Source: an uncultured Clostridia bacterium
Lineage (GTDB): Bacteria > Bacillota > Clostridia > Oscillospirales > Ruminococcaceae
NCBI GenBank assembly: GCA_944386455.1
Contig: CALXBC010000001.1
Location: 62,001-126,000 of the forward strand
DNA length: 64,000 nucleotides
Direction of reading: 5' to 3'
This document shows positions 16,000 to 24,933 of the stretch, piece by piece. Numbering within the stretch: position 1 is the stretch's first letter; every line of letters begins with the position of its first letter. The notes beneath the pieces were generated by a model. It did not search any database and was not told the DNA's origin. It saw nothing but the letters and a program-made list of their open reading frames with translations. The translations under genes and the position numbers were made by a program.

Positions 16000-18048
16000 T
16001 CAGCTCCAAACCGCTATATTGGTTCCAAGATAAACCTCCGAAACAGAAGCCTGTGCCATATCGTCCGATACTGCATAGGCCAGCTCTGCTGCCGGATCGC
16101 CGCCGCGTTCTGCCAGCAGTCTCCGCACCTGCTCCATTCCGGCTGCAATCGCTTTTTGCACCGCCTCTTCCTTATCTGTAAAGGAATAATTCTCCTCACC
16201 GCCGTACACCATAAAGCCATCGGTTTCATCAGACAACGTGACAGGCAGCACCTTCAGCTCGACCCGTGCTTTGACATTGCCCGCAACCGCTCCGACCGCG
16301 TTGGTTACTCCTGCATATTCGGGGATCACTGCATTTGTTCCAAGCCTTTTTGCAACCTGCGGCAAAAAGACATGGATCGGCGCGCCGACACCGATCAGGC
16401 AGGACGGTGTTTCAAACGGGACAGCCAGCAAGCCCGTTTCTTGTGAGAAGCTTTTGTCAATCAGCATCTGCAGGCCGGGCTCAATCCCGTTTTTCTTATA
16501 ATACGGATCGCTGTTTTCCAGCAAAATCCGAATGATGTTGCAATACAGCTTGCGCTCGACTTCCTCATACACCCTGTTGCAGAGGGAGTCCACATCTGTT
16601 TCCAGACAGTGCGCAGCATATTCGGCTCCCAGCAGTGCCGCGTCTTTGTCGAATGTGGTAAAATCTCCGCGGATATGCATGATGTCAGTCGGCGTCAGCC
16701 CGGCATGAAGTAGGATTCCCTCTTCCTCCAGCCGCCGGAAATCCAGGGTATAGATATCCAGACCGGCGGCCGCTGCGGCGTCTTCCATAATCAGCGGACC
16801 GTTTTTCAAAACATGGCAAAACGCCTTCTCTTCCTCACTGTATTTTGAGCTATCTGTGATATCCCGCATCAGACAGTACCACTCATGCAGCAAGCGGGTC
16901 TGATGGGTTCGGCCGCTGTCCAGCAGTTCTCGAAGCCGGGTACGCACCTGCGGATACTGGGACGACAGTACGCTCAGCGGAATGACCCGCTCGGTGTCAA
17001 GCACCAGCTTTCCGTCATAAAAGCGGACGGCACTGTCTCCGCCCAGCCCAAAGGTATCCACATATAAGCCCTTGATATAGGTCTTCCAATCTCCTACCGA
17101 AATACCTTCCTCAGCACGGACAGGCTGTCCGTTGCGAACCAATGCAATATCAGTAGTGGTACCGCCCATATCAATGATAACGCAGTTCGGCGCTTCCGCC
17201 GTATCCACGGCGCCAATCACGCTGGCGGCAGGGCCGCACAGCAGCGTTTCCACCGGATGGGAAGCGGCGAATTCCTCTGACATCAGGCTGCCGTCACTGC
17301 GCATGATCACCACAGGAGCTGATATCTGCCGTTCCTTTAACGCATCGTGTACCGCGCGCAGGAACTCCTGAATCACAGGCACCAGCCGCGCGTTGAGCAA
17401 TGCCCCTGCTCCCCGCTGCATGGAACCCAAGTCGGAAGAAAGCTCGTTTCCGCAGGTCACCGGAATAGAGAGCTTTTCTTCGATTATTTTTTTTGCCTGC
17501 TGTTCCAGTACGCCTCCATTGCGCATGGCATAAATCTCAACGATGCCAACCCCATCACAGTCCCCGAACCGTTCCTCTACGGTAGACGCAAGCTTTTCCC
17601 AGTCCGGTTCCCGCAGGATGCTTCCTGCAAGGTTGGTGATGCGGTCTTCATAGTAAATATCGTTTAAATTCCGAAACCCATACTGCACGCCCACTTTGTC
17701 CACGACCCTTTTATCACCGCCGAGAAAAAGCAGCTTTGCGCGCCCGCCTTTATTTTCCACACAGGCATTGGTGGCAAGAGTAGTCGACAGCCCAACGATT
17801 TCCACCCGCTGCAAAAGCTCTGCCGGCAGCTTGTCCAGAACATTGCAAATCCCTTCCAGCAGGTTCTGACGGGTTGTCAGACTTTTTCCCGCAGCAAGCA
17901 CCTTTTTTTCCTGTAAATCATAGATCACACCGTCGGTGCAAGTACCGCCGGTATCAATCCCCAATCCAATTTTTTTCTGCATCATATCAGCGGGAGCATC
18001 GGAACGCCCCCAACCAGCCTTTCTGATTCCAATTTTGACAAATAACAT
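16000..18048 (-). CDS. Hydantoinase/oxoprolinase family protein (HyuA-type)
   Basis: About 682 residues. The N-terminal ATP-site phrase GLGIDTGGTCTDGVIYD and the internal IIDMGGTTTDIALV identify the hydantoinase A/5-oxoprolinase/acetone carboxylase beta family, which couples ATP hydrolysis to lactam opening or ketone carboxylation. A HyuB-type partner, normally next door, is missing here, and the protein has an extended middle (residues about 330-480). Start choice is uncertain: the ATG at 18048 has AAAAGG 7 bases upstream, while the Met pair at 17982/17985, just before QKKIGLGIDTGGT, lacks a ribosome site. Divergent from spoVAC. Confidence 0.82.
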   Translation of the reverse strand: MLFVKIGIRKAGWGRSDAPADMMQKKIGLGIDTGGTCTDGVIYDLQEKKVLAAGKSLTTRQNLLEGICNVLDKLPAELLQRVEIVGLSTTLATNACVENKGGRAKLLFLGGDKRVVDKVGVQYGFRNLNDIYYEDRITNLAGSILREPDWEKLASTVEERFGDCDGVGIVEIYAMRNGGVLEQQAKKIIEEKLSIPVTCGNELSSDLGSMQRGAGALLNARLVPVIQEFLRAVHDALKERQISAPVVIMRSDGSLMSEEFAASHPVETLLCGPAASVIGAVDTAEAPNCVIIDMGGTTTDIALVRNGQPVRAEEGISVGDWKTYIKGLYVDTFGLGGDSAVRFYDGKLVLDTERVIPLSVLSSQYPQVRTRLRELLDSGRTHQTRLLHEWYCLMRDITDSSKYSEEEKAFCHVLKNGPLIMEDAAAAAGLDIYTLDFRRLEEEGILLHAGLTPTDIMHIRGDFTTFDKDAALLGAEYAAHCLETDVDSLCNRVYEEVERKLYCNIIRILLENSDPYYKKNGIEPGLQMLIDKSFSQETGLLAVPFETPSCLIGVGAPIHVFLPQVAKRLGTNAVIPEYAGVTNAVGAVAGNVKARVELKVLPVTLSDETDGFMVYGGEENYSFTDKEEAVQKAIAAGMEQVRRLLAERGGDPAAELAYAVSDDMAQASVSEVYLGTNIAVWS

Positions 18049-18198
18049 TATATGCCTTTTCACTTTTGATTTCTTTGACTATTTTTTAATATTTGGAAAG
18101 AAAAGCGTTCCGCCGCCGTATATTTTTACAATTTTCATAAAAAATAAGTATTGCCTCTCATTGAACCATATTTTTAGAATTTAAGGAGTACCATCAAT

Positions 18199-18642
18199 AT
18201 GAAACCGACTGCAAAAGAATATGACAAACTCAACCAGCAGGCCTCCAAAAACACCAAAAGCTACATTACCATTCCAAAGGCGTTTGTCATCGGCGGGCTG
18301 ATCTGCATGCTTGGTCAGGCTTTTATCGACCTGTACCAGCATTTCGGCGTGGAGAAGTCAGTCGCTTCTACCCTTTGTTCTGTGACATTGGTCTTTCTCG
18401 CCTCGCTGCTGACAGGATTAAATGTGTATAACAAAATCGCCAAGCATGGCGGGGCCGGTACATTAGTGCCCATCACCGGCTTTTCCAATGCAGTTACCTG
18501 CTCGGCCATGGAGTTTAAAAGCGAGGGTCTCATCCTCGGACTGGGTGCAAAAATATTTACTATCGCAGGTCCTGTTATCGTCTACGGTCTTGCAGCATCA
18601 GCGCTGTACGGTCTGATTCTCTGTATCATCCGCTTGTTTTAG
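18199..18642 (+). CDS. spoVAC: Stage V sporulation protein AC (DPA channel subunit)
   Basis: 147 residues, the usual size. Motifs include YITIPKAFVIGGLICMLGQ, the GLNVYNKIAKHGGAGTLVPITGFSNAV stretch (seen in two parts around residues 74-100) and about five hydrophobic helices. SpoVAC forms part of the spore inner-membrane channel for dipicolinic acid uptake during sporulation and release at germination. AAGGAGT lies 9 bases before the ATG. First gene of a spoVAC-AD-AE operon. Sporulation operons of this type are normally read by the forespore sigma G; I could not see a convincing promoter in 18064-18198. Confidence 0.96.
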   Translation: MKPTAKEYDKLNQQASKNTKSYITIPKAFVIGGLICMLGQAFIDLYQHFGVEKSVASTLCSVTLVFLASLLTGLNVYNKIAKHGGAGTLVPITGFSNAVTCSAMEFKSEGLILGLGAKIFTIAGPVIVYGLAASALYGLILCIIRLF

Positions 18643-18682
18643 ACCACTCAAATTTAAAGAAAGGAACGGTATTTCATACCGC

Positions 18683-19714
18683 ATGGCGATTCATATGTCT
18701 CATAAATTAAGCCGCTCCACCATACGGCTGACCAATTCTCCGGCCATTGTAGCCTCCGCGGCAGTGGGCGGAAAAAAAGAAGGCGAGGGTCCGCTTGCTT
18801 CCTGCTTTGATATTCTCTGCGACGATACCACCTTCGGAGAAAAAACGTGGGAAAAAACAGAAAGCCGTATGCAAAAGGACGCTGTAAACAAAGCACTGGA
18901 AAAAGCGCATCTATCCACTGCGGATATCGACTTTCTGTTTGCGGGCGACCTGCTCAATCAATGCATCAGCTCCACCTACGGACTGCGGGATCTGGAGATT
19001 CCGTTTCTCGGCGTGTTCGGCGCCTGCTCCACCATGGCAGAGTCACTCGCACTTGCCTCTCTGTTTGTAGATAACGGGATCGCCGTACATGCTGCCGCGG
19101 TCACGTCCTCCCACTTCTGCTCGGCAGAACGCCAATTCCGTCTCCCGCTGGCATACGGAGGACAGCGTCCTCCGACATCACAGTGGACTGCAACCGCTTC
19201 CGGCGCGGCAATTATTGCCAACGATGCAAACGGACCATTCGTCAAGGAAATTTGCATCGGCAAAATCACCGATATGGGAATCACCGATGCGAACAATATG
19301 GGAGCGGCCATGGCACCGGCGGCCGCACAGACGCTCCAGACCTTTTTCCAGGATACCGGAACTTCTCCCGCCGACTATGATCTGATCCTGACGGGAGATT
19401 TGGGACAGGTCGGCAGCAGTCTGCTCAAGGAGCTGCTCAACCGGGAAAACATCAGCATTCTGGATAATCACAACGACTGCGGCCTGATGATATACGATCT
19501 GGAGAGACAGGACGTCCATGCAGGAGGCTCCGGCTGCGGCTGCTCCGCTTCTGTATTATGCGGCCATATTCTAAATGAGATCCGCCAAAAGCATCTCAAT
19601 GAGGTGCTGTTTATAGCAACCGGAGCGTTGATGTCTCCCACCAGTGTTCAGCAGGGAGAAAGCATCCCCGGTATTGCCCATCTGGTCCATTTGTCCTCCG
19701 TGAAATGGGCATAA
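18683..19714 (+). CDS. spoVAD: Stage V sporulation protein AD
   Basis: 343 residues with the thiolase-like fold of SpoVAD: FLFAGDLLNQCISSTYGLR, GVFGACSTMAESLALA, LTGDLGQVGSSLLKELL and GGSGCGCSASVLCGHIL. SpoVAD binds dipicolinic acid and acts with SpoVAC and SpoVAE. The ribosome site AAAGGA (18660-18665) is unusually far (17 bases) from the ATG at 18683, and a perfect 6-bp hairpin (18667-18681) fills the gap; an ATG at 18695 is a second candidate. Lies 40 bases after spoVAC. Confidence 0.95.
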   Translation: MAIHMSHKLSRSTIRLTNSPAIVASAAVGGKKEGEGPLASCFDILCDDTTFGEKTWEKTESRMQKDAVNKALEKAHLSTADIDFLFAGDLLNQCISSTYGLRDLEIPFLGVFGACSTMAESLALASLFVDNGIAVHAAAVTSSHFCSAERQFRLPLAYGGQRPPTSQWTATASGAAIIANDANGPFVKEICIGKITDMGITDANNMGAAMAPAAAQTLQTFFQDTGTSPADYDLILTGDLGQVGSSLLKELLNRENISILDNHNDCGLMIYDLERQDVHAGGSGCGCSASVLCGHILNEIRQKHLNEVLFIATGALMSPTSVQQGESIPGIAHLVHLSSVKWA

Positions 19715-19750
19715 TGTATAATATTAGGAAAGGAACGATACGAGGCAAAA

Positions 19751-20146
19751 ATGCGGTCGTATCTCATCATCACTGAGATGGAAATGGTTCTGATGTACCT
19801 GAAGGTTTTCCTGGTCGGCGGTCTGCTCTGTGCAGTCGGCCAGGTATTGATTGATTATACCAAGCTGACGCCTGCCCGCATCTTGGTCTCTTATGTTGTG
19901 GCGGGCGTTGCCCTCGGTGCGGTTGGCATATATGAGCAGCTGGTCGAGTTTGCGGGTGCCGGGGCTACAGTTCCTTTGACAGGATTTGGCTATCTTCTGG
20001 CCAAAGGCGTCAAGGAAGCAGTGGCAGCCAACGGATTTCTCGGTATCCTGACCGGCGGGCTGACGGCAGCTTCAGCGGGGATTGCGGCCGCGATCCTGTT
20101 CGGTCTGATTATGGCACTGTTGTTCAAGCCACAGGATAAAAGCTGA
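19751..20146 (+). CDS. spoVAE: Stage V sporulation protein AE (SpoVAEb type)
   Basis: 131 residues. The core begins at MYLKVFLVGGLLCAVGQVLID and continues with AGAGATVPLTGFGYLLAKG and a Gly/Ala-rich C-terminal helix, the SpoVAEb signature and a distant relative of SpoVAC. The ATG at 19751 has GAGG five bases upstream; an internal ATG at about 19778 would give a size closer to the usual 115-120 residues. Third and last gene of the operon, ending at a bidirectional terminator. Confidence 0.93.
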   Translation: MRSYLIITEMEMVLMYLKVFLVGGLLCAVGQVLIDYTKLTPARILVSYVVAGVALGAVGIYEQLVEFAGAGATVPLTGFGYLLAKGVKEAVAANGFLGILTGGLTAASAGIAAAILFGLIMALLFKPQDKS

Positions 20147-20175
20147 TTTGTTCCAACATCCGCCGGTGGTCAAAT

Positions 20176-20213
20176 AAAAACTGGGTGCCAAATAGAAAAT
20201 GCACCCAGTTTTT
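20176..20213. terminator. Bidirectional terminator between spoVAE and the ThuA gene
   Basis: Stem AAAAACTGGGTGC (20176-20188) and GCACCCAGTTTTT (20201-20213), 13 bp, 12-nt loop, A and T tracts on both sides. Serves the convergent spoVA operon and the LacI-controlled operon. Confidence 0.9.
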
Positions 20214-20219
20214 GTTATT

Positions 20220-20957
20220 TTACTTTCTTTTTTCTTCCAATGTAGTGTCGATGTGAGGACAGGTAAGCTCTGCCAATTCATTTGCGGGAGCTGTCCATTC
20301 CACCGCATTCTGAATGATGCGGCGGACATATGGATTATTGAACGCTCCATTGGTTTCATGACCCGGCTGAAAATAGAAAATCTTTCCATAACCGCGTGTA
20401 AAAGTACAACCGCTGCGGAAAACCTCGCCGATGTCAAACCATCCCTCAAACACAACGGAATCCGGCTTCGGAATATCAAAAAATTCACCGTAGCATTCTT
20501 CCAGGCCCAGTTCAAAATTCAGTGGAATACCTTTTGCGATCGGATGCCCGGGATCCGTGCAGAAAAGCCGCTCATAGGTGTCATCCCGCCAGCGCAGGTT
20601 ACAGGATGTCCCCATCATCCGCCTGAATATTTTGGAATGATGGCCCGAATGAAGGACAATAAGTCCCATTCCCTTCAGAATACGCTCCTGGATTTTACTG
20701 ACCAGAGCATCGTCAACACTGGCATGTGCTGCATGTCCCCACCAGACTAAAACATCCGTATTGTTTAACACCTCATCAGGAAGTCCCTGCTCCGGCTGAT
20801 CTAGTGTAGCAGTCCGAACTGAGACCTTATCCCCAAGTTCCCGTATGATATCCGCAAGGGTATTGTGGAGCCCATTCGGGTGAAAAGGAGCCATTGCTTC
20901 CCGAATGCCTTCCTGCTGTTCGTGTACATTTTCATTCCACACTGTTACCCGTATCAT
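20220..20957 (-). CDS. ThuA-domain protein (trehalose utilisation type)
   Basis: 245 residues. MIRVTVWNENVHEQ at the start, TDVLVWWGHAAHASVDD, MGLIVLHSGHHSKIFRRMMG and the ending region with YGKIFYFQPGHETNGAF are ThuA family phrases, a class I glutamine-amidotransferase-like fold. ThuA proteins occur with sugar 3-oxidation pathways (trehalose and sucrose via 3-keto sugars in rhizobia), with biochemical role still loosely defined. Start at 20957 chosen because GGGAGG lies 10 bases before it. Last gene of the LacI operon; a GTG start at 20981 would overlap the upstream gene. Confidence 0.85.
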   Translation of the reverse strand: MIRVTVWNENVHEQQEGIREAMAPFHPNGLHNTLADIIRELGDKVSVRTATLDQPEQGLPDEVLNNTDVLVWWGHAAHASVDDALVSKIQERILKGMGLIVLHSGHHSKIFRRMMGTSCNLRWRDDTYERLFCTDPGHPIAKGIPLNFELGLEECYGEFFDIPKPDSVVFEGWFDIGEVFRSGCTFTRGYGKIFYFQPGHETNGAFNNPYVRRIIQNAVEWTAPANELAELTCPHIDTTLEEKRK

Positions 20958-20977
20958 TTTTGCTGTTCCTCCCTTTG

Positions 20978-22030
20978 TCACTCAAAATCCACGACCTGTT
21001 CCAGCTCGTCGGAGCGAAATGCCGCTTCCATCAGACGCATCACCCGCATCACCTCGTCCAAACGGATCAACTGCTTTTCTTTTCCGTCCAAAACAGCGGT
21101 AATATTACTGTAAAAATCCCGAATGTCCGCATGAACGTGCGGATAAACCGTCCGTTTGATGGTATCGTCCGTGCGAGGCGCCATTGTTTTGGTCAGACCG
21201 GCAGCTGTTTTTATCGGCACCGCATCAGAATTATCCCAGCTTTCAATATTGACGATCTCAGCATCAGAGCCGAAATCCTGAATCAGTGCAGTTCCATTTA
21301 CCCCCTGCATATACCATCTTGGCATATTAATAAAATTGCTGGTTCCGACCTCCACCAAAGCGGTTTTGCCGCTCTCAAAGGTCATAATCATCCGAAAGCC
21401 GTCGTCCACTTCTTCATTGGTTACATGATGCATTTTGGCATATACTTTGCTGACTTTTTCAGGAACAAACTGCAGCATCTGGTCAAGCAGATGCACCCCC
21501 CAGTCAAGCATCATGCCGCCGCCGTGGATTTTTTCTTTCCGCCAGTCTCCGGGGATCCCTCTGGAACCGTGTACCCGTGACTCAATGCTGAACACGTCGC
21601 CTAAAAGGCCTTCCTCATAGATTTTCTTCATGGTCAGATAGTCTTCATCCCATCGACGGTTCTGATGGACGGTAAACAGCTTGCCGCTCTTATCTGCGGC
21701 ATCTATCATCTCCTGAAGGTCCGCGCTGGAAAGCGTAACAGGCTTTTCAGAAATCACATTCTTTCCCGCCTGCAGCGCTTTGACCGCATAAGGTTTATGC
21801 CAGTCATTTGGAACCGCAAGAAGCAGAACATCAACCTTTTCATCTTCCAAAACAGCGTCAAAGGAAGGATAGGTATGATATCCCTGCTGTCTGGCTTCCA
21901 CCATTTTTGCTTCATCAATATCATATATGCCGTATAAGAAAATCCGATCAAAATCGCTTAGTAGGCTGGCATGCCAATGTCCCATCCCCCCGTAGCCGAT
22001 CAAGGCGACGGCGTATTTTCCGTTAACCAT
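20978..22030 (-). CDS. Gfo/Idh/MocA family oxidoreductase (distal copy)
   Basis: 350 residues. N-terminal Rossmann motif VALIGYGGMGHWHASLL, substrate/cofactor motif SEKPVTL (EKP, near residue 97) and a C-terminal beta sheet domain with GGGMMLDWGVHLLDQM. Such enzymes oxidise a sugar or polyol hydroxyl with NAD(P). It sits between a TIM-barrel isomerase and ThuA in one operon, as ThuB does beside ThuA. Substrate unknown. AAGGAG lies 11 bases before the ATG. Confidence 0.9.
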   Translation of the reverse strand: MVNGKYAVALIGYGGMGHWHASLLSDFDRIFLYGIYDIDEAKMVEARQQGYHTYPSFDAVLEDEKVDVLLLAVPNDWHKPYAVKALQAGKNVISEKPVTLSSADLQEMIDAADKSGKLFTVHQNRRWDEDYLTMKKIYEEGLLGDVFSIESRVHGSRGIPGDWRKEKIHGGGMMLDWGVHLLDQMLQFVPEKVSKVYAKMHHVTNEEVDDGFRMIMTFESGKTALVEVGTSNFINMPRWYMQGVNGTALIQDFGSDAEIVNIESWDNSDAVPIKTAAGLTKTMAPRTDDTIKRTVYPHVHADIRDFYSNITAVLDGKEKQLIRLDEVMRVMRLMEAAFRSDELEQVVDFE

Positions 22031-22085
22031 TTTGTTTTCGCTCCTTATCGCTCTGCTTCTCTATTTCGTATGAAGATGAAAGGGC

Positions 22086-23051
22086 TCAGGCCCACCACAT
22101 ATCGCCTTTGCTCTGGAAAATCAATACATCCTTCAAAAAGGCAATTGCCTTCTCCAATCCCTCATACTGGTTCATGAGACTGTCTTCATGCTCGATGCTG
22201 ATTGCATAATCATATCCGACCATCCGCAGATTACTGATGATATCCTTCCACTGCTGGGCGTCCATGCCATAGCCGACGCTGCGGAAAATCCAGGAGCGGT
22301 GGATTTCGTCGCTGTACGGCTTGGTATCCAGCACGCCTGTTTTGGCGGTATTAATTGCATCAATTCTGGTGTCCTTTGCATGGAAATGAAAAATTGCGGG
22401 TCCCAGTTCCCGGATCACCGATACAGGATCCATCCCCTGCCAGACCAGATGGCTGAAGTCCAGATTTGCACCCATTTCCGGGCCGACCGCCTCACGCAGA
22501 CGCAGCATGCTTTGTGTGTTATAAACGCAAAAGCCCGGGTGAAGCTCAAGACCGATCTTATTGACGCCGTGCTCCTTTGCAAACGCGACCGTTTTTTTCC
22601 AATAGGGGATCAGAACCTCATTCCACTGCCAATCCAGTATTTTCCCAAAATCGTCCGGCCAGGGACAGGTGACCCAGTTTGGATATTTTGAATCCTCGCA
22701 GTCGCCCGGGCAGCCCGAAAATGTATTGATCTGGTGAATCCCCATTTTTTCTGCCAGCAGAATCGTATCATGAATGCAATCATCGAATTTCTTGGCGACC
22801 TCTTTGTCCGGATGAATCGGATTCCCGTGACAGCTGAATGCAGAAATCTCAATGCTGTGACGAGCCATTGTCGCTTTGAATTCTTCAAATTTTTTCTCAT
22901 CACGTACGAGCACCGAAGCATCACAATGCGCTGTTCCCGGGAATCCACCCGTTCCCAGCTCGATCATCTGTACGCCCTGGGACTCCAGATAAGATAATGC
23001 ATCATCCAGACTTTTATCTGCTAGAGCCGGAGAAAATACGCCTAATTTCAT
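22086..23051 (-). CDS. Sugar phosphate isomerase/epimerase (xylose isomerase-like TIM barrel), first copy
   Basis: 321 residues of the AP-endonuclease-2/xylose isomerase-like fold: MKLGVFSPALADKSLDD, VQMIELGTGGFPG, INTFSGCPGD, GVNKIGLELHPGFCVYN, GANLDFSHLVWQGMDP, FHFHAKDT and YAISIEHEDSLMNQYEGLE. The metal-binding Glu, Asp, His and Glu positions of the family are all present. Members act on unphosphorylated as well as phosphorylated sugars, including 3-keto sugars. AAAGGAAG precedes the ATG. Follows the second isomerase by 14 bases. Confidence 0.9.
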   Translation of the reverse strand: MKLGVFSPALADKSLDDALSYLESQGVQMIELGTGGFPGTAHCDASVLVRDEKKFEEFKATMARHSIEISAFSCHGNPIHPDKEVAKKFDDCIHDTILLAEKMGIHQINTFSGCPGDCEDSKYPNWVTCPWPDDFGKILDWQWNEVLIPYWKKTVAFAKEHGVNKIGLELHPGFCVYNTQSMLRLREAVGPEMGANLDFSHLVWQGMDPVSVIRELGPAIFHFHAKDTRIDAINTAKTGVLDTKPYSDEIHRSWIFRSVGYGMDAQQWKDIISNLRMVGYDYAISIEHEDSLMNQYEGLEKAIAFLKDVLIFQSKGDMWWA

Positions 23052-23065
23052 ACCGAATCTTCCTT

Positions 23066-23791
23066 TCAGAATGTAAATTTACTCTTTAGATTATCCATGC
23101 TTTTTTTGGAATCCGTAAAACCATCCGGCTTTGGGTCATCATTTTCAACTATCGCCCATTTTGCATCGATCTCTTTTGCAGTGTTGAGAATCATTTGAAT
23201 ATCGATATCGCCTTCTCCGATCGACTGCAAACCGTTCTCATTGCCATCCTTGAGATGGATCAGGGAAATCCGGCTGCTGTAGTCCAGCAAGAACTTTCTG
23301 GTGTCTGCACCCCCATTGGTAGACCAAAAGGTATCTACTTCCAGTTCAATGCCCGGCGCTTCCTCCGCCAGAATTTCCAGCCAGTACTTGCCGTTATCTT
23401 TCTGAAATTCCTGCGAATGATTGTGGTATCCCAGCGTCATTCCGTGGTCTGCATAAATGGGCTGTACCTGATTGAACTTTTTCGCCAGCTCATGTACATC
23501 AGCTGCACTGGAAAGTGTATACCATGGTACAATCACATGACTGCACCCCAGCGTCTGATGAAGCGCAACCGTCTCTTCCGGATGCCCGAATACATCTTCC
23601 CATCCCGTGTGCGTGCTGCAGCATACAAGTCCGAGACGGTCCAAATGCTCTTTCAATTCCTTTGGACTGTGGCCGTAATATCCTGCGAATTCCACGCCGT
23701 CATATCCGCAGTCAGCCACATGCTCCAGCACGGCGATAAAGTCTTTCTGGCTTTCTTTTCTTAAACTGTAGAGCTGAATTCCTAATTTCAT
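23066..23791 (-). CDS. Sugar phosphate isomerase/epimerase (TIM barrel), second copy
   Basis: 241 residues, shorter than its neighbour and only distantly similar to it: MKLGIQLYSLRKESQKDF, GYDGVEFAGYYGHSPKEL, LGCSHVIVPWY, LGYHNHSQEF, IELEVDTFWSTNGG, ISLIHLKDGN and WAIVENDDP. The conserved metal ligands (Glu, Asp, His, Glu) are present. Proteins of this type include inosose and 3-keto-sugar isomerases and components of C-glycoside cleaving systems. AAAGGAAA precedes the ATG. Lies between the proximal Gfo/Idh gene and the larger isomerase. Confidence 0.9.
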   Translation of the reverse strand: MKLGIQLYSLRKESQKDFIAVLEHVADCGYDGVEFAGYYGHSPKELKEHLDRLGLVCCSTHTGWEDVFGHPEETVALHQTLGCSHVIVPWYTLSSAADVHELAKKFNQVQPIYADHGMTLGYHNHSQEFQKDNGKYWLEILAEEAPGIELEVDTFWSTNGGADTRKFLLDYSSRISLIHLKDGNENGLQSIGEGDIDIQMILNTAKEIDAKWAIVENDDPKPDGFTDSKKSMDNLKSKFTF

Positions 23792-23817
23792 TGTGTTTTC
23801 CTTTCTGACCGCTTCTT

Positions 23818-24903
23818 TTAGTTTAAATATACCGGTTTTCCGGTTTTAGCAGACTCATAGATCGCTTCCAGAATCTGTGTGACAACAAATGCTTGTTCCG
23901 GCTTCACCACGATCTCTGTTCCCTTCGCGATCGCATTGTAGAAAATCTGCTGTTCGATTTCCTCTGGCGTGCCGCCACCGGCGCCGTCAAAAAATGCAAC
24001 ACCGCCTGTGCTAAAATCCGGCTTTTCAATATATTGTTTTCCATAACGTACGCCATTGATGCGAACGCCGTCCTTCATATCCGCACCTGCCTTGGTTCCG
24101 CAAAGAACGGTCGACGCTTCCTGAAAGTCCAGAATATTCAGCGCCCAGCTGGATTCGAGGACGATGGTCGCGCCGTTTTCCATCACGATATAGCCAAAGG
24201 CAGAGTCCTCGACCGTGTATTTTTCCGGGTCCCAGTCTCCCCAGGCATTTCCGGTTTCTTTCTGATCTCCCAGTTTTTTAAATACCGAGCCGACCACCAT
24301 TTTCGGCTTGTAATTGTTCATCATCCAAAGGGTCAGGTCGAGCGCATGAGTGCCGATGTCAATCAACGGACCGCCGCCCTGCTCATACTCATTCAGAAAT
24401 ACTCCCCAAGTGGGGACTGCTCTTCTTCTGAGTGCCAGCGCCCTTGCATAATAAATCTCTCCAAGGTCTTCATTATCACAGGCGCGCTTTAAAAACTGCG
24501 AATCCTGCCTGTACCGGTTTTGGTATCCAATCGTCAGAATCCTGCCCGTTTCTTTTGCAGCGTCCAGCATTTTCTTTGCTTCCGCTGAATTGATCGCCAT
24601 TGGTTTTTCACAGATGACATGTTTACCGGCGTGCAGAGCGTCGACTGTGATAAAGCTGTGGGAACGGTTCGGCGTGCATACATGAACGGCTGTGATGGAA
24701 GGATCCTTCAGCAGATCTTTATAATCGGTATATACAGCTGCATCCTGTGTGCCAAAATCTGCTTTTGCTTTTTCTGCGCGTTCTTTGACAATGTCACAAA
24801 ACGCAACCATTTCAACATTTTCCAGCTTTTTCACAGACGGCATATGCTTGCCGTTTGCAATACCTCCGCAGCCGATAATACCAACCTTGATTTTTTCTGA
24901 CAT
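23818..24903 (-). CDS. Gfo/Idh/MocA family oxidoreductase (proximal copy)
   Basis: 361 residues. VGIIGCGGIANGKHMPSV is the dinucleotide site, ICEKPMAI the EKP motif, and PLIDIGTHALDLTLWMMNN the C-terminal domain signature. It shares only the family pattern with the copy at 20978-22030, so the two probably act on different steps or substrates. AAAGGAG precedes the ATG. It directly follows the LacI gene. Confidence 0.9.
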   Translation of the reverse strand: MSEKIKVGIIGCGGIANGKHMPSVKKLENVEMVAFCDIVKERAEKAKADFGTQDAAVYTDYKDLLKDPSITAVHVCTPNRSHSFITVDALHAGKHVICEKPMAINSAEAKKMLDAAKETGRILTIGYQNRYRQDSQFLKRACDNEDLGEIYYARALALRRRAVPTWGVFLNEYEQGGGPLIDIGTHALDLTLWMMNNYKPKMVVGSVFKKLGDQKETGNAWGDWDPEKYTVEDSAFGYIVMENGATIVLESSWALNILDFQEASTVLCGTKAGADMKDGVRINGVRYGKQYIEKPDFSTGGVAFFDGAGGGTPEEIEQQIFYNAIAKGTEIVVKPEQAFVVTQILEAIYESAKTGKPVYLN

Positions 24904-24933
24904 AGTTTTTTTCTCCTTTGCAATTATATTTTA

